64,000 bases of DNA, taken from Pantoea rodasii (GTDB lineage Bacteria; Pseudomonadota; Gammaproteobacteria; Enterobacterales; Enterobacteriaceae). Shown here piece after piece: positions 1 to 11,663 of the stretch. The stretch spans positions 52,981-116,980 of the forward strand of contig NZ_MLFP01000014.1 of the NCBI RefSeq assembly GCF_002095465.1, read 5' to 3'. Within the stretch, counting starts at the first letter, position 1. Every line of letters begins with the position of its first letter. Made by a program: the position numbers and the translations under genes. The notes beneath the pieces are model-generated. The model was not told where the DNA came from, ran no database searches, and was given only the letters and a program-made list of their open reading frames with translations.

Positions 1-1496
1 AGATCGACACCCACGGCGTTCACACAGTCTTCGACCACCGCATCCAGCTTTTTCGCCAGCTGGCTTTGGCTAACGTCATGCTGATACTGGCCTACGCCAA
101 TGGATTTCGGATCGATTTTCACCAGCTCGGCCAGCGGATCTTGCAGGCGACGGGCAATGGAGACCGCGCCGCGAATGGAAACATCCAGGTCCGGGAATTC
201 CAGCGCGGCCAGTTCCGATGCCGAATAGACCGATGCGCCGGCCTCACTGACAATCACTTTCTGCGCGTTGATTTGCGGGAACTGCTTCTGCAAGTCGATG
301 AAGAAGCGCTCGGTTTCACGTGATGCGGTGCCGTTACCGATAGCCACCAGTTCAACCTGATATTTGGTGCACAGGGCGGCCACGGATGACGCGGCTTTGG
401 CGGCTTGTCCGGTATGAGGATAAATGGTGTCAAACGCCACCAGTTTGCCGGTGGCATCCACCACCGCGACTTTGACACCGGTGCGCAGGCCCGGATCGAG
501 TCCCATGGTGGCGCGCATACCCGCCGGGGCTGCCATCAGCAAATCGTTGAGGTTGCGGGCAAAGACATTGATCGCTTCGTCTTCAGCGCGTTCGCGGATG
601 GTGCTCATCAACTCGGTTTCGAGGTGCAGCAGCACCTTGATGCGCCAGGTCCAACTCACCACCGCTTTACGCCAGCTGTCAGCGGGGGCGTTATTCAGAC
701 GCAGCTGCAGATGATCGGCAATCAGGGTTTCACCGTGGCTTTCACGTGGCGCTTCTTCGAATTGGGGATCGGCATTCAGAGAGAGTTGCAGCACGCCTTC
801 GTTGCGACCACGGAACATCGCCAGGGCGCGGTGTGAAGGGACGGAGCTGAGTGCTTCATGGTGATCGAAGTAGTCGCGGAATTTCGCGCCTTCTTCTTCT
901 TTGCCTTCCACCACGCGTGATACGACGTGAGCATTCTTCCACAGATAATCACGCACTTTCGCCAGCAGCGAGGCGTCTTCGGCAAAGCGTTCCATCAGAA
1001 TATAGCGTGCACCGTCCAGCGCGGCACGGACGTCGGCAACGCCTTTATCGGCATCAACATAACCTGCAGCCAGCGACTCGGGATCCTGTGAAGGATCGGT
1101 CCACAGGGTGTCAGCCAGCGATTCCAGGCCGGCTTCAATGGCGATTTGGCCACGAGTACGACGTTTCTGCTTGTACGGCAGATACAGGTCTTCCAGCTCG
1201 GTTTTATTCAGCGTGCCGTTGATGGCCGTGGCGAGTTCTGGTGTGAGTTTACCCTGCTCGTCGATGGATTTCAGAATTGACTGGCGGCGATCTTCCAGCT
1301 CACGCAGGTAGCCGAGACGGCTTTCCAACAGCCGCAACTGGGTATCATCCAGTCCACCGGTCACTTCCTTACGATAACGTGCGATAAACGGCACGGTGTT
1401 CCCTTCATCCAGCAAGCGAACGGCGGCGTCAACCTGGTCGGCGCGTGCCTTCAGCTCACTTGCGATAATCTGGCTCAGTGAATCTTTCATCATCAT
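1..1496 (-). CDS. tex: Tex, RNA-binding transcription accessory protein (partial, C-terminus cut by window edge)
   Basis: Reading leftward from an ATG at 1496, 498 codons stay open to the window edge. They match the N-terminal two thirds of Tex/YhgF (family length about 770 residues). Visible blocks are the N-terminal helical Tex domain ([15 protein letters not shown] near residue 25) and the YqgF/RNase H-like core ([17 protein letters not shown] near residue 330). Tex is a cytoplasmic RNA-binding protein linked to transcription and toxin expression in other bacteria; its exact role in enterobacteria is unclear. The HhH and C-terminal S1 domains would lie outside the window. Three ATGs in a row (1496, 1493, 1490) leave the exact start open. 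It is divergent from greB, as in E. coli. Confidence 0.93.
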   Translation of the reverse strand, partial: MMMKDSLSQIIASELKARADQVDAAVRLLDEGNTVPFIARYRKEVTGGLDDTQLRLLESRLGYLRELEDRRQSILKSIDEQGKLTPELATAINGTLNKTELEDLYLPYKQKRRTRGQIAIEAGLESLADTLWTDPSQDPESLAAGYVDADKGVADVRAALDGARYILMERFAEDASLLAKVRDYLWKNAHVVSRVVEGKEEEGAKFRDYFDHHEALSSVPSHRALAMFRGRNEGVLQLSLNADPQFEEAPRESHGETLIADHLQLRLNNAPADSWRKAVVSWTWRIKVLLHLETELMSTIRERAEDEAINVFARNLNDLLMAAPAGMRATMGLDPGLRTGVKVAVVDATGKLVAFDTIYPHTGQAAKAASSVAALCTKYQVELVAIGNGTASRETERFFIDLQKQFPQINAQKVIVSEAGASVYSASELAALEFPDLDVSIRGAVSIARRLQDPLAELVKIDPKSIGVGQYQHDVSQSQLAKKLDAVVEDCVNAVGVD

Positions 1497-1694
1497 TAAC
1501 AATGCTTACACAGGGTTGGAAAATAGGGGACAGTTATACGGATTGGGGCAGCAAATTGCCAGCCGGGGACAGGCGATTCCGTCTTTTTCTGAATGCAGCA
1601 CGCACATCGCGGCGCACACCTTGCTGATAGCAAAGCAGTCGCTTATTGTTGGCCTCTTTGCTGCATCGAAACACTGTTACCACGAGTAGACGTT

Positions 1695-2183
1695 ATGAAA
1701 ACCCAACTGATTACCCGCGAAGGCTATAACAAATTACGTGCCGAGCACGACCATTTGTGGAACGAAAAGCGTCCGGAAATCACCAAAATTGTTTCCTGGG
1801 CTGCCAGCCTTGGCGATCGTTCGGAAAACGCGGATTACACCTACAACAAACGTCTGTTGCGCCAGATCGATCGCCGCGTGCGTTATCTGCGCAAGTGCCT
1901 CGCCGATCTGAAAATTGTCGACTATGCGCCGCAGCAGGAAGGAAAGGTGTTCTTTGGCGCATGGGTTGAAGTGGAGAACGAGCAGGGCGAGGCAAAGCGA
2001 TTTCGTATTGTCGGGCCCGATGAGATTTACGGTGAGGCGATGAAAGAGTACATCTCGATTGATTCACCGATGGCGCGTGCATTAATCAAGAAAGAGGTGG
2101 ATGACGAAGTGGTGGTTAACACGCCGGAAGGGCAAAAAGTCTGGTTTGTTAACAGCATCAGGTACGTCAAAGACGCAGAGTAA
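1695..2183 (+). CDS. greB: GreB transcript cleavage factor
   Basis: This 162-residue protein closely matches GreB (158 residues in E. coli). It has an N-terminal antiparallel coiled coil (about residues 1-75) that enters the RNA polymerase secondary channel, with the acidic tip near SLGDRSENADY. An FKBP-like C-terminal domain with the family motif GPDEIYG (about residue 107) follows. GreB stimulates cleavage of backtracked RNA and so rescues stalled polymerase. The frame is open further upstream, but MKTQLITREGY at 1695 is the family start. It is divergent from tex. A large inverted repeat begins seven bases after its stop codon. Confidence 0.96.
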   Translation: MKTQLITREGYNKLRAEHDHLWNEKRPEITKIVSWAASLGDRSENADYTYNKRLLRQIDRRVRYLRKCLADLKIVDYAPQQEGKVFFGAWVEVENEQGEAKRFRIVGPDEIYGEAMKEYISIDSPMARALIKKEVDDEVVVNTPEGQKVWFVNSIRYVKDAE

Positions 2184-2190
2184 AAAGAGG

Positions 2191-2240
2191 CGGAGAATAA
2201 TGGCTTGGGTAAAAAAGCCTTGGGTGCGACTTATTCTCCG
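2191..2240. repeat. 10-bp perfect inverted repeat with nested hairpin
   Basis: CGGAGAATAA at 2191-2200 and its exact reverse complement at 2231-2240 enclose a smaller stem (GGCTT 2202-2206, AAGCC 2215-2219). It lies just after the greB stop and before the 3' end of the convergent yjbE-like gene. It could act as a transcription end signal or be a palindromic intergenic repeat. No strong T-run follows the outer stem. Confidence 0.6.
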
Positions 2241-2306
2241 GTGGCGAAAAGGGCTGGCAGTAAAAGGGGAAAGCGCCGCAGCCTTGCCGCGCCTTAAACG
2301 TTCGGA

Positions 2307-2549
2307 TTATTTGCCAGGGGTCGTCGCGGTGGTGGTGGATGTGCTGCTGGTGCCTTTGTCACCGCCGCCCATGGTCGCCAATGCCACACCCAGCAAAGCG
2401 CCAACCGCACCCACGCCGATGGCGTCTGAGTTGCCCTTGGCGGTGGTTGAGGCTTGTGCGCCAGCCGCTTCGCCCGCGCTGGTGGCCGCATGAGCCTGAG
2501 AAAGGCTGGCCAGCACCAGTGCACTCAGCAAGACCGCAGTTTTTTTCAT
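2307..2549 (-). CDS. YjbE-like small exported protein
   Basis: This 80-residue protein has a clear signal peptide (MKKTAVLLSALVLASLSQAHA, cleavage after AHA). Behind it are an alanine/glycine-rich segment (GVGAVGALLGVALATMGGGD) and a Ser/Thr-rich tail. This layout matches YjbE, the first gene of the E. coli yjbEFGH exopolysaccharide operon, recalled from memory. No yjbF, yjbG or yjbH follows here. The start at 2549 is preferred over one eight codons upstream because GGAGAG lies at the right distance and the signal peptide then begins with MKK. It is transcribed away from ompR and convergent with greB. Its function is not established. Confidence 0.75.
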   Translation of the reverse strand: MKKTAVLLSALVLASLSQAHAATSAGEAAGAQASTTAKGNSDAIGVGAVGALLGVALATMGGGDKGTSSTSTTTATTPGK

Positions 2550-3062
2550 TTTTCTCTCTCCAAAGATGCGCAATGTCAGCAGGAACCCTTGCAGTTTCTG
2601 AGATCGTTCTGCGAGAAGAAAGAGTAGATTACTGACTGATTAATCTGACTTTATTTAACGCTGGTCTTGATTAGCCAGCAGAGCGTATTGTTCCGAGAGC
2701 AGATCTGCGCGGAAGAGAGAAAGTGCCAGATATTATGCTGCCCTGATGGCGGTATCAGGCTATTCTGGCCTGCCGACTTAAGCCAAATGGCCCGGAATAC
2801 CATGATGGCGTGCGTCCAGCGCTGAAATGAACCAGATGCGGGAAGAAAAACGCTGAAATTTTCGGATTAGCGCTAAGCGGCTGGAAAACCCCGATAAAAA
2901 GCGCGAGACAACGCGCATTTCAAGGCTTAAATTAAATATAAGCTGCTGTTTAATATGCTTTGTAACAATTTCGGCTAGAATATAAACCATTAATAACTGT
3001 CACACTCGGGCATCTTTTTTACACAATATTGGCTCAGGCAATGGCGCCTTTGGGAGTTGAAC
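2550..3062. other. Intergenic region between yjbE-like gene and ompR
   Basis: About 510 bases that must hold the divergent promoters of the yjbE-like gene and of ompR-envZ. The half next to ompR is AT-rich, with several TATAAA/TATAAT-like words around 2976-2990, but I cannot fix a promoter with confidence. A short open frame on the minus strand (2778-2990) shows no family features and no ribosome binding site, so I do not call it a gene. Confidence 0.4.
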
Positions 3063-5139
<2,077 letters not shown>

Positions 5140-5145
5140 ATGTTG

Positions 5146-5189
5146 TCGGGTGGCTGCTAAGCCACCCGAAGGCGCACTCAGGTGCGCCT
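5146..5189. terminator. Tandem hairpins between convergent envZ and pckA
   Basis: Two perfect stems lie side by side: TCGGGTGGCT/AGCCACCCGA (5146-5155 with 5160-5169, loop GCTA) and AGGCGCAC/GTGCGCCT (5170-5177 with 5182-5189, loop TCAG). Neither has a long T-run. The site between two converging genes suggests a two-way transcription end or RNA-stabilising element. Confidence 0.6.
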
Positions 5190-5200
5190 CAACATCTTTC

Positions 5201-6819
5201 TCACAGCTGCGGGCCAGCCTGCACCAGCGCTTTACCGGCATCGTTATCGGTGTACTTCTCAAAATTAGTGACAAAACGTTGTGCCAGCCCCTGCGCGGCT
5301 TGCTGCCATGCGGCCTCATCCGGCCAGCTGCGACGCGGATCAAGAATCGCATCCTCCACTTGAGCCAGTGAGATTGGCATCTGCAGGTTAAACACTGGCA
5401 GCGTCTCTGTTTCCACGTCATCCAGTTCACCCGCCAAAATCGCATTGATGATCGCGCGGGTGTCTTTCAGCGAAATACGCTTGCCGCTGCCATTCCAGCC
5501 GGTGTTAACCAGATACGCTTTTGCACCTGCCGCTTCCATACGCTTCACCAGCACATCGGAATATTGGGTTGGATGCAGCGTCAGGAAGGCTGCGCCAAAG
5601 CAGGCAGAGAAGGTCGGCGTTGGCTGAGTGACACCGCGCTCAGTCCCGGCGAGCTTGGCAGTAAAGCCTGACAGGAAGTGATATTGCGTTTGCTCTGGCG
5701 TTAAGCGTGAAACCGGCGGCAGTACTCCAAAAGCATCGGCAGTGAGGAAAATCACGCGCTGAGCATGGCCCGCTTTGGAAACCGGCTGCACGATATTTTC
5801 AATATGCTCAATCGGATAAGACACGCGCGTGTTTTCGGTTTTGCCGGCATCGGCATAATCAACGCTGCCATCCGCCCGCACCACCACGTTCTCCAGTAGC
5901 GCATCGCGACGGATAGCGCGGTAGATTTCCGGCTCGGCTTTCTCAGAGAGATGGATGGTTTTGGCGTAGCAGCCGCCTTCAAAGTTAAACACGCCATCGT
6001 CATCCCAGCCGTGCTCGTCATCGCCAATCAGCTGGCGATCGGGATCGGTGGACAGCGTGGTTTTACCGGTGCCGGACAGGCCGAAGAACACCGCAACATC
6101 TCCCGCTTTGCCGACGTTCGCCGAGCAGTGCATTGAGGCAATACCTTTCAGCGGCAGCAGGTAATTCATGATGGCGAACAGCCCTTTTTTCATCTCGCCG
6201 CCGTACCAGGTGCCGCCAATCAGCTGCATGCGCTCGGTGAGGTTGAAGGCGACAAAGTTCTCAGAGTGCAGACCTTGTGCCTGCCAGTCTGGATTGGTGC
6301 ACTGCGCGGCGTTCATCACCACGAAATCGGGCTTAAACGACGCCAGCTCGGCGTCATCTGGACGGATAAACATGTTTTTGACGAAGTGCGCCTGCCAGGC
6401 CACTTCCATCACGAAGCGCACGCTCAGGCGGGTGTCGGGATTCGCACCGCAGAAGGCGTCGATGACAAATAAGCGTTTGCCAGAGAGTTGTGCCGTACAG
6501 CGATCTTTCAGCGCCTGCCAGGTTTCCTGCGACAGCGGCTGATTGTCATTTTACCGTTGCCAACGTCATTCCACCACAAAGTGTCACGCGTGGTGTCATC
6601 GCGCACGATGTACTTATCTTTTGGCGAGCGTCCAGTGAAGATGCCGGTATCCACGGCAATGGCGCCGCTCTGAGTCAGGGTGCCTCGCGCATAACCTTCC
6701 AGTTCCGGGCGGGTTTCTTCCTGAAACAGCGTAGTAAAGTCAGGGTTGTACACCACTTCTGTGGTGCCGCTGATGCCCAAAGCGGCGAGGTCTTGCGATG
6801 TCAGGCCGTGAACGCGCAT
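5201..6819 (-). CDS. pckA: Phosphoenolpyruvate carboxykinase (ATP) (single-base frameshift near 6550)
   Basis: PckA converts oxaloacetate and ATP to PEP, CO2 and ADP, the first step of gluconeogenesis. Frame 1 runs from the ATG at 6819 ([17 protein letters not shown]) through [20 protein letters not shown]. It then shifts at a run of four T (6549-6552), where five would restore NDNQPL-type sequence. The second frame runs to 5201 and carries the kinase P-loop [11 protein letters not shown] and [12 protein letters not shown]. Combined length is about 539 residues, the family size. The shift is in a homopolymer, so sequencing error is the likely cause. Convergent with envZ. Confidence 0.92.
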
Positions 6820-7045
6820 GTGGCTGCTCCTTAAATCGGTGCTTCATAGCATTTTTATGAGGGATTCTGCGTCCTGTCGTGCATAGCCGGGCAGGGCAGA
6901 TCGCGCGCAGTGTACACGTCTGAGCAGGGTGTAAAAGTGAAGAGAGTTAAAAATGCGAGCTGGAACGTGACAAGCAGAGGAATCCGCCAGTTAATAAACT
7001 AAAGTCAGTCTGAAGTAGTTAATTTTAGCGGAAAAGTGATGAATA

Positions 7046-7081
7046 CATTCCTGACAGGAATGCGGGCGGCATAACCGCCCG
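7046..7081. promoter_or_regulatory. Overlapping dyads between hslO and pckA
   Basis: CATTCCTG-A-CAGGAATG (7046-7062) is a perfect 17-base dyad. Overlapping its end is a 7-bp stem CGGGCGG/CCGCCCG (7063-7069 with 7075-7081). The second could be the hslO transcript's 3' hairpin, read on the minus strand, though it lacks a T-run. The first resembles a repressor operator but lies over 200 bases from the pckA start. Function is inferred only. Confidence 0.4.
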
Positions 7082-7090
7082 TAGGGGAAC

Positions 7091-7963
7091 TTAGTGCACT
7101 TGATCGCTGTTGCTGGTCGGAGCATTGCGAATGGCCGCAATATCCACCGCATCGTAAACATAATGCGAACCGCAATAATCGCAATGCATATCGATTTTGC
7201 CATCCTCTTCAAGGATTTCGTCCACTTCTTCGATCGGCAGCGTGTTCAGCACTTCGCCACAGCGTTCGCGCGAACAGGTGCATTTAAAGCTGACTGGCGT
7301 AGGATCAAACACGGTGGCTTCTTCCTGATGATAAAGACGCCACAGCACATCGGTCGCGGGCAGTTCGATCAGTTCTTCGCTCTTCACCGTCTCGGTCAGC
7401 GTAGCCAGATGATTGAAGTCATCCGGGTTGGGCTCTTGCGCTGGCAGCACCTGCAACAGAATACCGGCGGCACCTTTATCGCTGGTGCGGATAAACAGGC
7501 GGGTTGGCAGCTGCTCAGAGCGCATAAAGTAATCTTCAATGCAGCCCGCCAGCGTATCAGCCTCCAGACCGACCACGCCCTGGTAGCGTTCGCCTTTTTC
7601 CGGGGAAATGGTGATCACCAGATAGCCGTTACCGACCATCTCTTTCAGGCTGCTTCCCGGCGCGATTTCAGCGTCTTCCTTCACGCGGGCTACGCCACGC
7701 AATTCCTGCTTGTTATTGCCGTTAATCACCGCCAACGTCAGCGGGCCATCGCCCTGCAGCTGAACGGTGATATCGCCATCGAATTTCAACGTTGCAGTTA
7801 ACAGGCTGGTGGCGACCAGCAATTCGCCCAGCAAAATGTTTACCGGCTCGGCGTAGTCATGATTTTTAACGACTTCGCGCCAGGTTTCGGAAACGTTGAC
7901 CAGCTCGCCACGTACGGCGACATTTTCAAACAGGTAACGGTGCAGTTGATCTTGAACAGACAT
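7091..7963 (-). CDS. hslO: Hsp33 redox-activated chaperone
   Basis: At 290 residues it matches HslO (292 in E. coli). The N-terminal chaperone domain is followed by the C-terminal zinc switch, with four cysteines in CTCSRERC (about 232) and CDYC (about 265). When these cysteines oxidise and zinc leaves, the protein dimerises and holds unfolding cytoplasmic proteins during oxidative heat stress. It follows hslR with a 25-base gap on the same strand and is probably cotranscribed with hslR and yrfG. Confidence 0.97.
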   Translation of the reverse strand: MSVQDQLHRYLFENVAVRGELVNVSETWREVVKNHDYAEPVNILLGELLVATSLLTATLKFDGDITVQLQGDGPLTLAVINGNNKQELRGVARVKEDAEIAPGSSLKEMVGNGYLVITISPEKGERYQGVVGLEADTLAGCIEDYFMRSEQLPTRLFIRTSDKGAAGILLQVLPAQEPNPDDFNHLATLTETVKSEELIELPATDVLWRLYHQEEATVFDPTPVSFKCTCSRERCGEVLNTLPIEEVDEILEEDGKIDMHCDYCGSHYVYDAVDIAAIRNAPTSNSDQVH

Positions 7964-7988
7964 AGTATTTCTCTCGTGGGGGCGACGT

Positions 7989-8390
7989 TTATTTATCGCC
8001 CGACAATTTAAATTTCATCAAATCGCGGCGCTCTTTCTTATCCGGGCGGCGATCGGGGTGCGGCATGGTCAGCGCATTCATCTTGCGGGCCAGCGCGGTT
8101 TTCTCGCGCTTCTCAATACTGGTTGCTGTCTCCACATACATGGTTTGCGCTTCCGTTGCCGGGCGACGCTGATCGCTGACGGCGGTGATAACTACGGTGC
8201 GCTCATCATTTCCCTGACGCAGTGACAGCTCGGCGTGCAATTCCACGATTTTACTCGGTTTGCTGCGCTGGCCGTTGTAATGCACTTTACCGCCTTCAAC
8301 CATTTCGCGAGCCAGCGCGCGGGTTTTGTAAAAACGCGCCGCCCACAACCATTTGTCGAGTCGGACGCCTTCGCTGATTTTCTCTTTCAT
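7989..8390 (-). CDS. hslR: HslR, ribosome-associated heat shock protein (Hsp15)
   Basis: This 133-residue protein has the S4 RNA-binding fold at its N-terminus ([19 protein letters not shown], about residues 9-27) and a very basic tail ([11 protein letters not shown]). Hsp15 binds 50S subunits that still carry peptidyl-tRNA and helps recycle them. The frame is open further upstream, but the start at 8390 gives the family length. It sits between yrfG and hslO, in the E. coli order. Confidence 0.96.
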   Translation of the reverse strand: MKEKISEGVRLDKWLWAARFYKTRALAREMVEGGKVHYNGQRSKPSKIVELHAELSLRQGNDERTVVITAVSDQRRPATEAQTMYVETATSIEKREKTALARKMNALTMPHPDRRPDKKERRDLMKFKLSGDK

Positions 8391-8403
8391 TGCGGCTCCT
8401 GCT

Positions 8404-9072
8404 TTAGCGCAGCGTTTCACACAACTGGCGATAATCTCGCACCGCAGCATGACGCTGGAAAGATTGTTCGGGCCGACCAGAATCCGGATTGCTGACGCCT
8501 AAACACAAGCGAATGCCCCAGCGTGCTGCCGCATCAAGTATCGCTTCGCTGTCATCAATGAATAACGTGCGTGCACTGTCGAATGCGGTTTGCTGCTGCA
8601 CAGCCTGCCAAAGACGTGGATCCTCTTTCGGATACCCAAAGGTATGGGTGGAAAGTAATAAATCAAGGTGGGCAGCCAAACCGGTCTGCTCCAGCTTAAC
8701 CTCAAGATTGTAGGGATGTGCGTTAGTCAGCAAGATGGTGCGTTTGCCTGCGGCACGCAGCGCCTGTAACAGCGGCAGCGTGTCTTCACGCATCGCCGCA
8801 CGGTGACGCTTTTCCCACGTCATGGCGCGAATATCTAAGGCGAGTTCTTGCGACCAGTAATCAAGACAATACCAGTTTAGCGTATGCACCACGGCTTGAT
8901 ATTTTTGCTGGATCAGCTGATGCGCTTCGGCCAGAGTGATTTCGCGCTCACAGCTCAACGTTTCGGGTACGTGTTCCAGCCAGAAGTGGCGGTCAAAGGC
9001 GAGATCGAGCAGCGTGCCGTCCATATCCAGCAACACGGTATCGATCTCGGACCAGTTAAGCGTCATCGTCAT
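8404..9072 (-). CDS. yrfG: YrfG, GMP/IMP nucleotidase (HAD superfamily)
   Basis: The 222 residues equal the E. coli length. HAD motif I is LLDMDGTLLD (about 14-23), motif II is ILLTNAH (about 113) and the acidic motif IV is LFIDDSEAILDAA (about 172). The E. coli protein dephosphorylates purine nucleoside monophosphates. It lies 13 bases upstream of hslR on the same strand and downstream of igaA, forming the igaA-yrfG-hslR-hslO block. Confidence 0.94.
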   Translation of the reverse strand: MTMTLNWSEIDTVLLDMDGTLLDLAFDRHFWLEHVPETLSCEREITLAEAHQLIQQKYQAVVHTLNWYCLDYWSQELALDIRAMTWEKRHRAAMREDTLPLLQALRAAGKRTILLTNAHPYNLEVKLEQTGLAAHLDLLLSTHTFGYPKEDPRLWQAVQQQTAFDSARTLFIDDSEAILDAAARWGIRLCLGVSNPDSGRPEQSFQRHAAVRDYRQLCETLR

Positions 9073-9123
9073 ACTTCCCCCGACCTAAAAATAGGGCGAC
9101 AGGGTAGCACAGAAGGGAAGGGC

Positions 9124-11265
9124 TCAGAACAGCGAGCGCACGCTCTGCATAGTGCTCAGATTGTGGTTGAAGCACTTATCGTAATACTGCTGAATTTCTA
9201 CCATGCGCAGGCGATTGCGGTGCACGCGACGCAGTGCCAGTAAGCCATTGGTTACGCCACAGATAATCAGCACCAGCATCAGCAATGCGGTTCCCAGATA
9301 GCGCCACTGCGCCATCGCATCGGGTTCATTGTGCAAGGCGATATGGCGTGTACCGTTGGCATCGGTCGTGATGCTGGTGATGATGCCATTGGCGGCGAAC
9401 GGCGTATGCAGCAGCATGCCCGACATGCGTTGCAGTTCACGCCATTGCGACGGCGCATCCAGATCAAACAGCGAAACCGAGGGTTGCGGTTGAGTCACCA
9501 TCTGACGGCCTTCATCACTGATAATCAGGAAGCCACCCGGCGGGGGACTGTTGAGGTTTTCCGCCGCGCGGCGCGTTTCACGCGAGAAGAAGGTGGACGT
9601 TGCGGTATTCACCAGGTTTTCCAATGCTTCTGCACTGACCGGGCGCAGCAGAACATTCATGCCATTGAGCTTGCCGGAGTCAGCGCGGTGGATCAGTGAA
9701 TCCCAATCTTTCGCATTACCCAGGTTCACCAGCGCATTTTTCAGGCGCACACAGTCCTGCTGCTGACTACACAGGTCCTGCGTTTTCAGCACCAAATCGG
9801 CGAAATCATCCAGCAGGATCATGCCCGATTTTTGAATCGCGGAGGCCAGCTGCGGGTTGAGTTTGGGATCGGTATTGGTTTCGGGATGCAGCTGACGCGT
9901 GGTGGTATCACGCAAGGCAGCAGCTTTATCAATAATGTCTGACTGCGGTTGCGGCAAAGGCACCGCATTGTTCCAGTAGATTGCTGAGCAGTCGAACGGC
10001 ATATACGCATAGCTGCGGTTGCTCTGATAGTTGCCGGGCACGGAACACATGCCGGTACCGCTCACTTTTAAGCTGTCACCGATGTGCAACGGCAGCGCGT
10101 TGAGTTTATCGACGCTGTTGACTTCAATGCTTTCAGTGCCTTTCACCCACGCCAGGCTGAGCTTGATCGGCATACTCAGGGGAATCCAGGTGAACAACAT
10201 CACCAGCACCAGCAGTGAGCCGCACGCCAGCACCAGATTTCTGCGCCAGCGTTGAACCGGGAAATTACGCACTTCATCGTGTAAGGAGAGGAAACGACCC
10301 TGGCGCACCACCTGACGGTTAAGATAAATATCGATATCCGTCACCTGACCTAAGTCGTGCGCCACATACGGCTGCCAGTGCGATGGATAAACTAAATCGA
10401 TAATGCCCAGCGAGATGTTGCTCTGCTCCTGATTGGATTCACCAAACAGACCCCAGCGCTTTGGCGCGCCGCGCAGGCAGTGCACATCACGCAGCCCTTT
10501 TTCTCCTGGGAAACGGTAAAGCATCCACAGGCTTGCCGCGATGATGGCGCAAGCGGGCAGGGCAATCCACAACATCAGGCTGCCGGGCAGCACCAGACTG
10601 AGGAAAAACAGCAGGAAGGCAATGCAGATCGCTACGGCTTCGCGCGTGCCATCCGGGCGCGACAGGCGATACTCATCGGGGGTCTCTTTACGCACCTGCA
10701 GCAACTCGACATTTTCGCTCTCTTCTTTGCGAATGGAGGCGTTAGTCGACATGGATCGCACCAGCGGCGGCAGTGCAGGTTGCTCAACGGCGTAGTTGAC
10801 TAAAGAGTGGCCATTGAGCGAGATCACCAGCGGCAATGTTTGCGTTCGAATCAGCTCAACATAGTTCTCTTCGGCGATGTACTGTTCCCACAGTGGGGGC
10901 AGATGCACTTCCACCTCATCGAGGTAGTAGCGCCATTGATGCGCATCATCGGTTGAGAGGCCATAGCGGGTGATGGAACGGGTGACGGGGTAAACGTTAT
11001 TGCTTTGCGCGGTGAGCGTCAGAGCTTCCGTTTCACGCGACTTCTTTGTGGAGCGGACAGAACTTTGCTGCCGTTGTTTGGCCAGTGACGCGATATACGT
11101 TTCGACGGCACGGCGCTCTTCATCGGTCAGCTTACGGCAGGGCGGACTGATGAACGGCAGTGGTTTCGCCAACGGCGGACGATGCCGCATAGCGTACCAA
11201 TAGCCAACCCCTGCTACTAATGAGCAGGCGAGCATGACAGCCAGAATGATAATAAAAGTGCTCAT
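9124..11265 (-). CDS. igaA: IgaA/YrfF, membrane inhibitor of the Rcs phosphorelay
   Basis: The 713 residues match IgaA (about 711). Membrane segments are at the N-terminus (TFIIILAVMLACSLVAGVGYW), a pair near residues 215-250, one near 345 (VLACGSLLVLVMLFTWIPL) and one near 660 (ALLMLVLIICGVTNGLLAL). The large periplasmic domain between the last two has conserved cysteine pairs (GTGMC...FDCS and DLCSQQQDC). In Salmonella and E. coli IgaA holds the Rcs envelope-stress system off and is often essential. That regulon includes capsule and yjb genes, relevant to the yjbE-like gene at 2.3 kb. The gene faces away from nudE. Confidence 0.95.
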   Translation of the reverse strand: MSTFIIILAVMLACSLVAGVGYWYAMRHRPPLAKPLPFISPPCRKLTDEERRAVETYIASLAKQRQQSSVRSTKKSRETEALTLTAQSNNVYPVTRSITRYGLSTDDAHQWRYYLDEVEVHLPPLWEQYIAEENYVELIRTQTLPLVISLNGHSLVNYAVEQPALPPLVRSMSTNASIRKEESENVELLQVRKETPDEYRLSRPDGTREAVAICIAFLLFFLSLVLPGSLMLWIALPACAIIAASLWMLYRFPGEKGLRDVHCLRGAPKRWGLFGESNQEQSNISLGIIDLVYPSHWQPYVAHDLGQVTDIDIYLNRQVVRQGRFLSLHDEVRNFPVQRWRRNLVLACGSLLVLVMLFTWIPLSMPIKLSLAWVKGTESIEVNSVDKLNALPLHIGDSLKVSGTGMCSVPGNYQSNRSYAYMPFDCSAIYWNNAVPLPQPQSDIIDKAAALRDTTTRQLHPETNTDPKLNPQLASAIQKSGMILLDDFADLVLKTQDLCSQQQDCVRLKNALVNLGNAKDWDSLIHRADSGKLNGMNVLLRPVSAEALENLVNTATSTFFSRETRRAAENLNSPPPGGFLIISDEGRQMVTQPQPSVSLFDLDAPSQWRELQRMSGMLLHTPFAANGIITSITTDANGTRHIALHNEPDAMAQWRYLGTALLMLVLIICGVTNGLLALRRVHRNRLRMVEIQQYYDKCFNHNLSTMQSVRSLF

Positions 11266-11663
11266 GCTATGCTCAGTCCAGCCAAAAATCTGCCTTCACG
11301 TTTAAGATGTACTCCCGGTAAAACCATCAATACCCGTCAATTTTGGCGAGCGGAAGTCATTCTTACAAGAAAAAAACTCAGATAAAATAACGCACAAAAT
11401 CATTGAATTATAATTTATTAGATTATTCCTTAATGGGATGTTAACCATACAACACTCAATTAAATATCGGTATTTTCTGAATTTAACAAAACCCCGTTGA
11501 CTTATTGTGAAAATTTAAGTGTATAGATAACAAGATGTTGTTAGCAGGCGTAAGCAAATATGTGTCATCCTGCTTTCCACTCGCTGCGTGTCGCACATTG
11601 CTTCGGGCTTCGGTATGCTGGCGTCATCGCGATTCACAAGGTAGTGCTAAGTTTGAGGCTGAT
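11266..11663. other. Divergent intergenic region igaA-nudE
   Basis: About 400 bases, AT-rich in the middle. A TTGACT (11497-11502) followed by TATAGA (11522-11527) points toward nudE, but the 19-base spacing is long, so it is only a weak promoter candidate. No gene is visible apart from the in-frame 5' extension of nudE, which I reject as untranslated. Confidence 0.35.

Noticed and set aside
2778..2990. A 70-codon minus-strand frame between the yjbE-like gene and ompR
   Set aside because: No ribosome binding site and no conserved pattern, and it would cover the ompR promoter region.
7094..7801. A 235-codon plus-strand frame opposite hslO
   Set aside because: It is a shadow of hslO. The minus-strand protein has the zinc switch cysteines and full family match.
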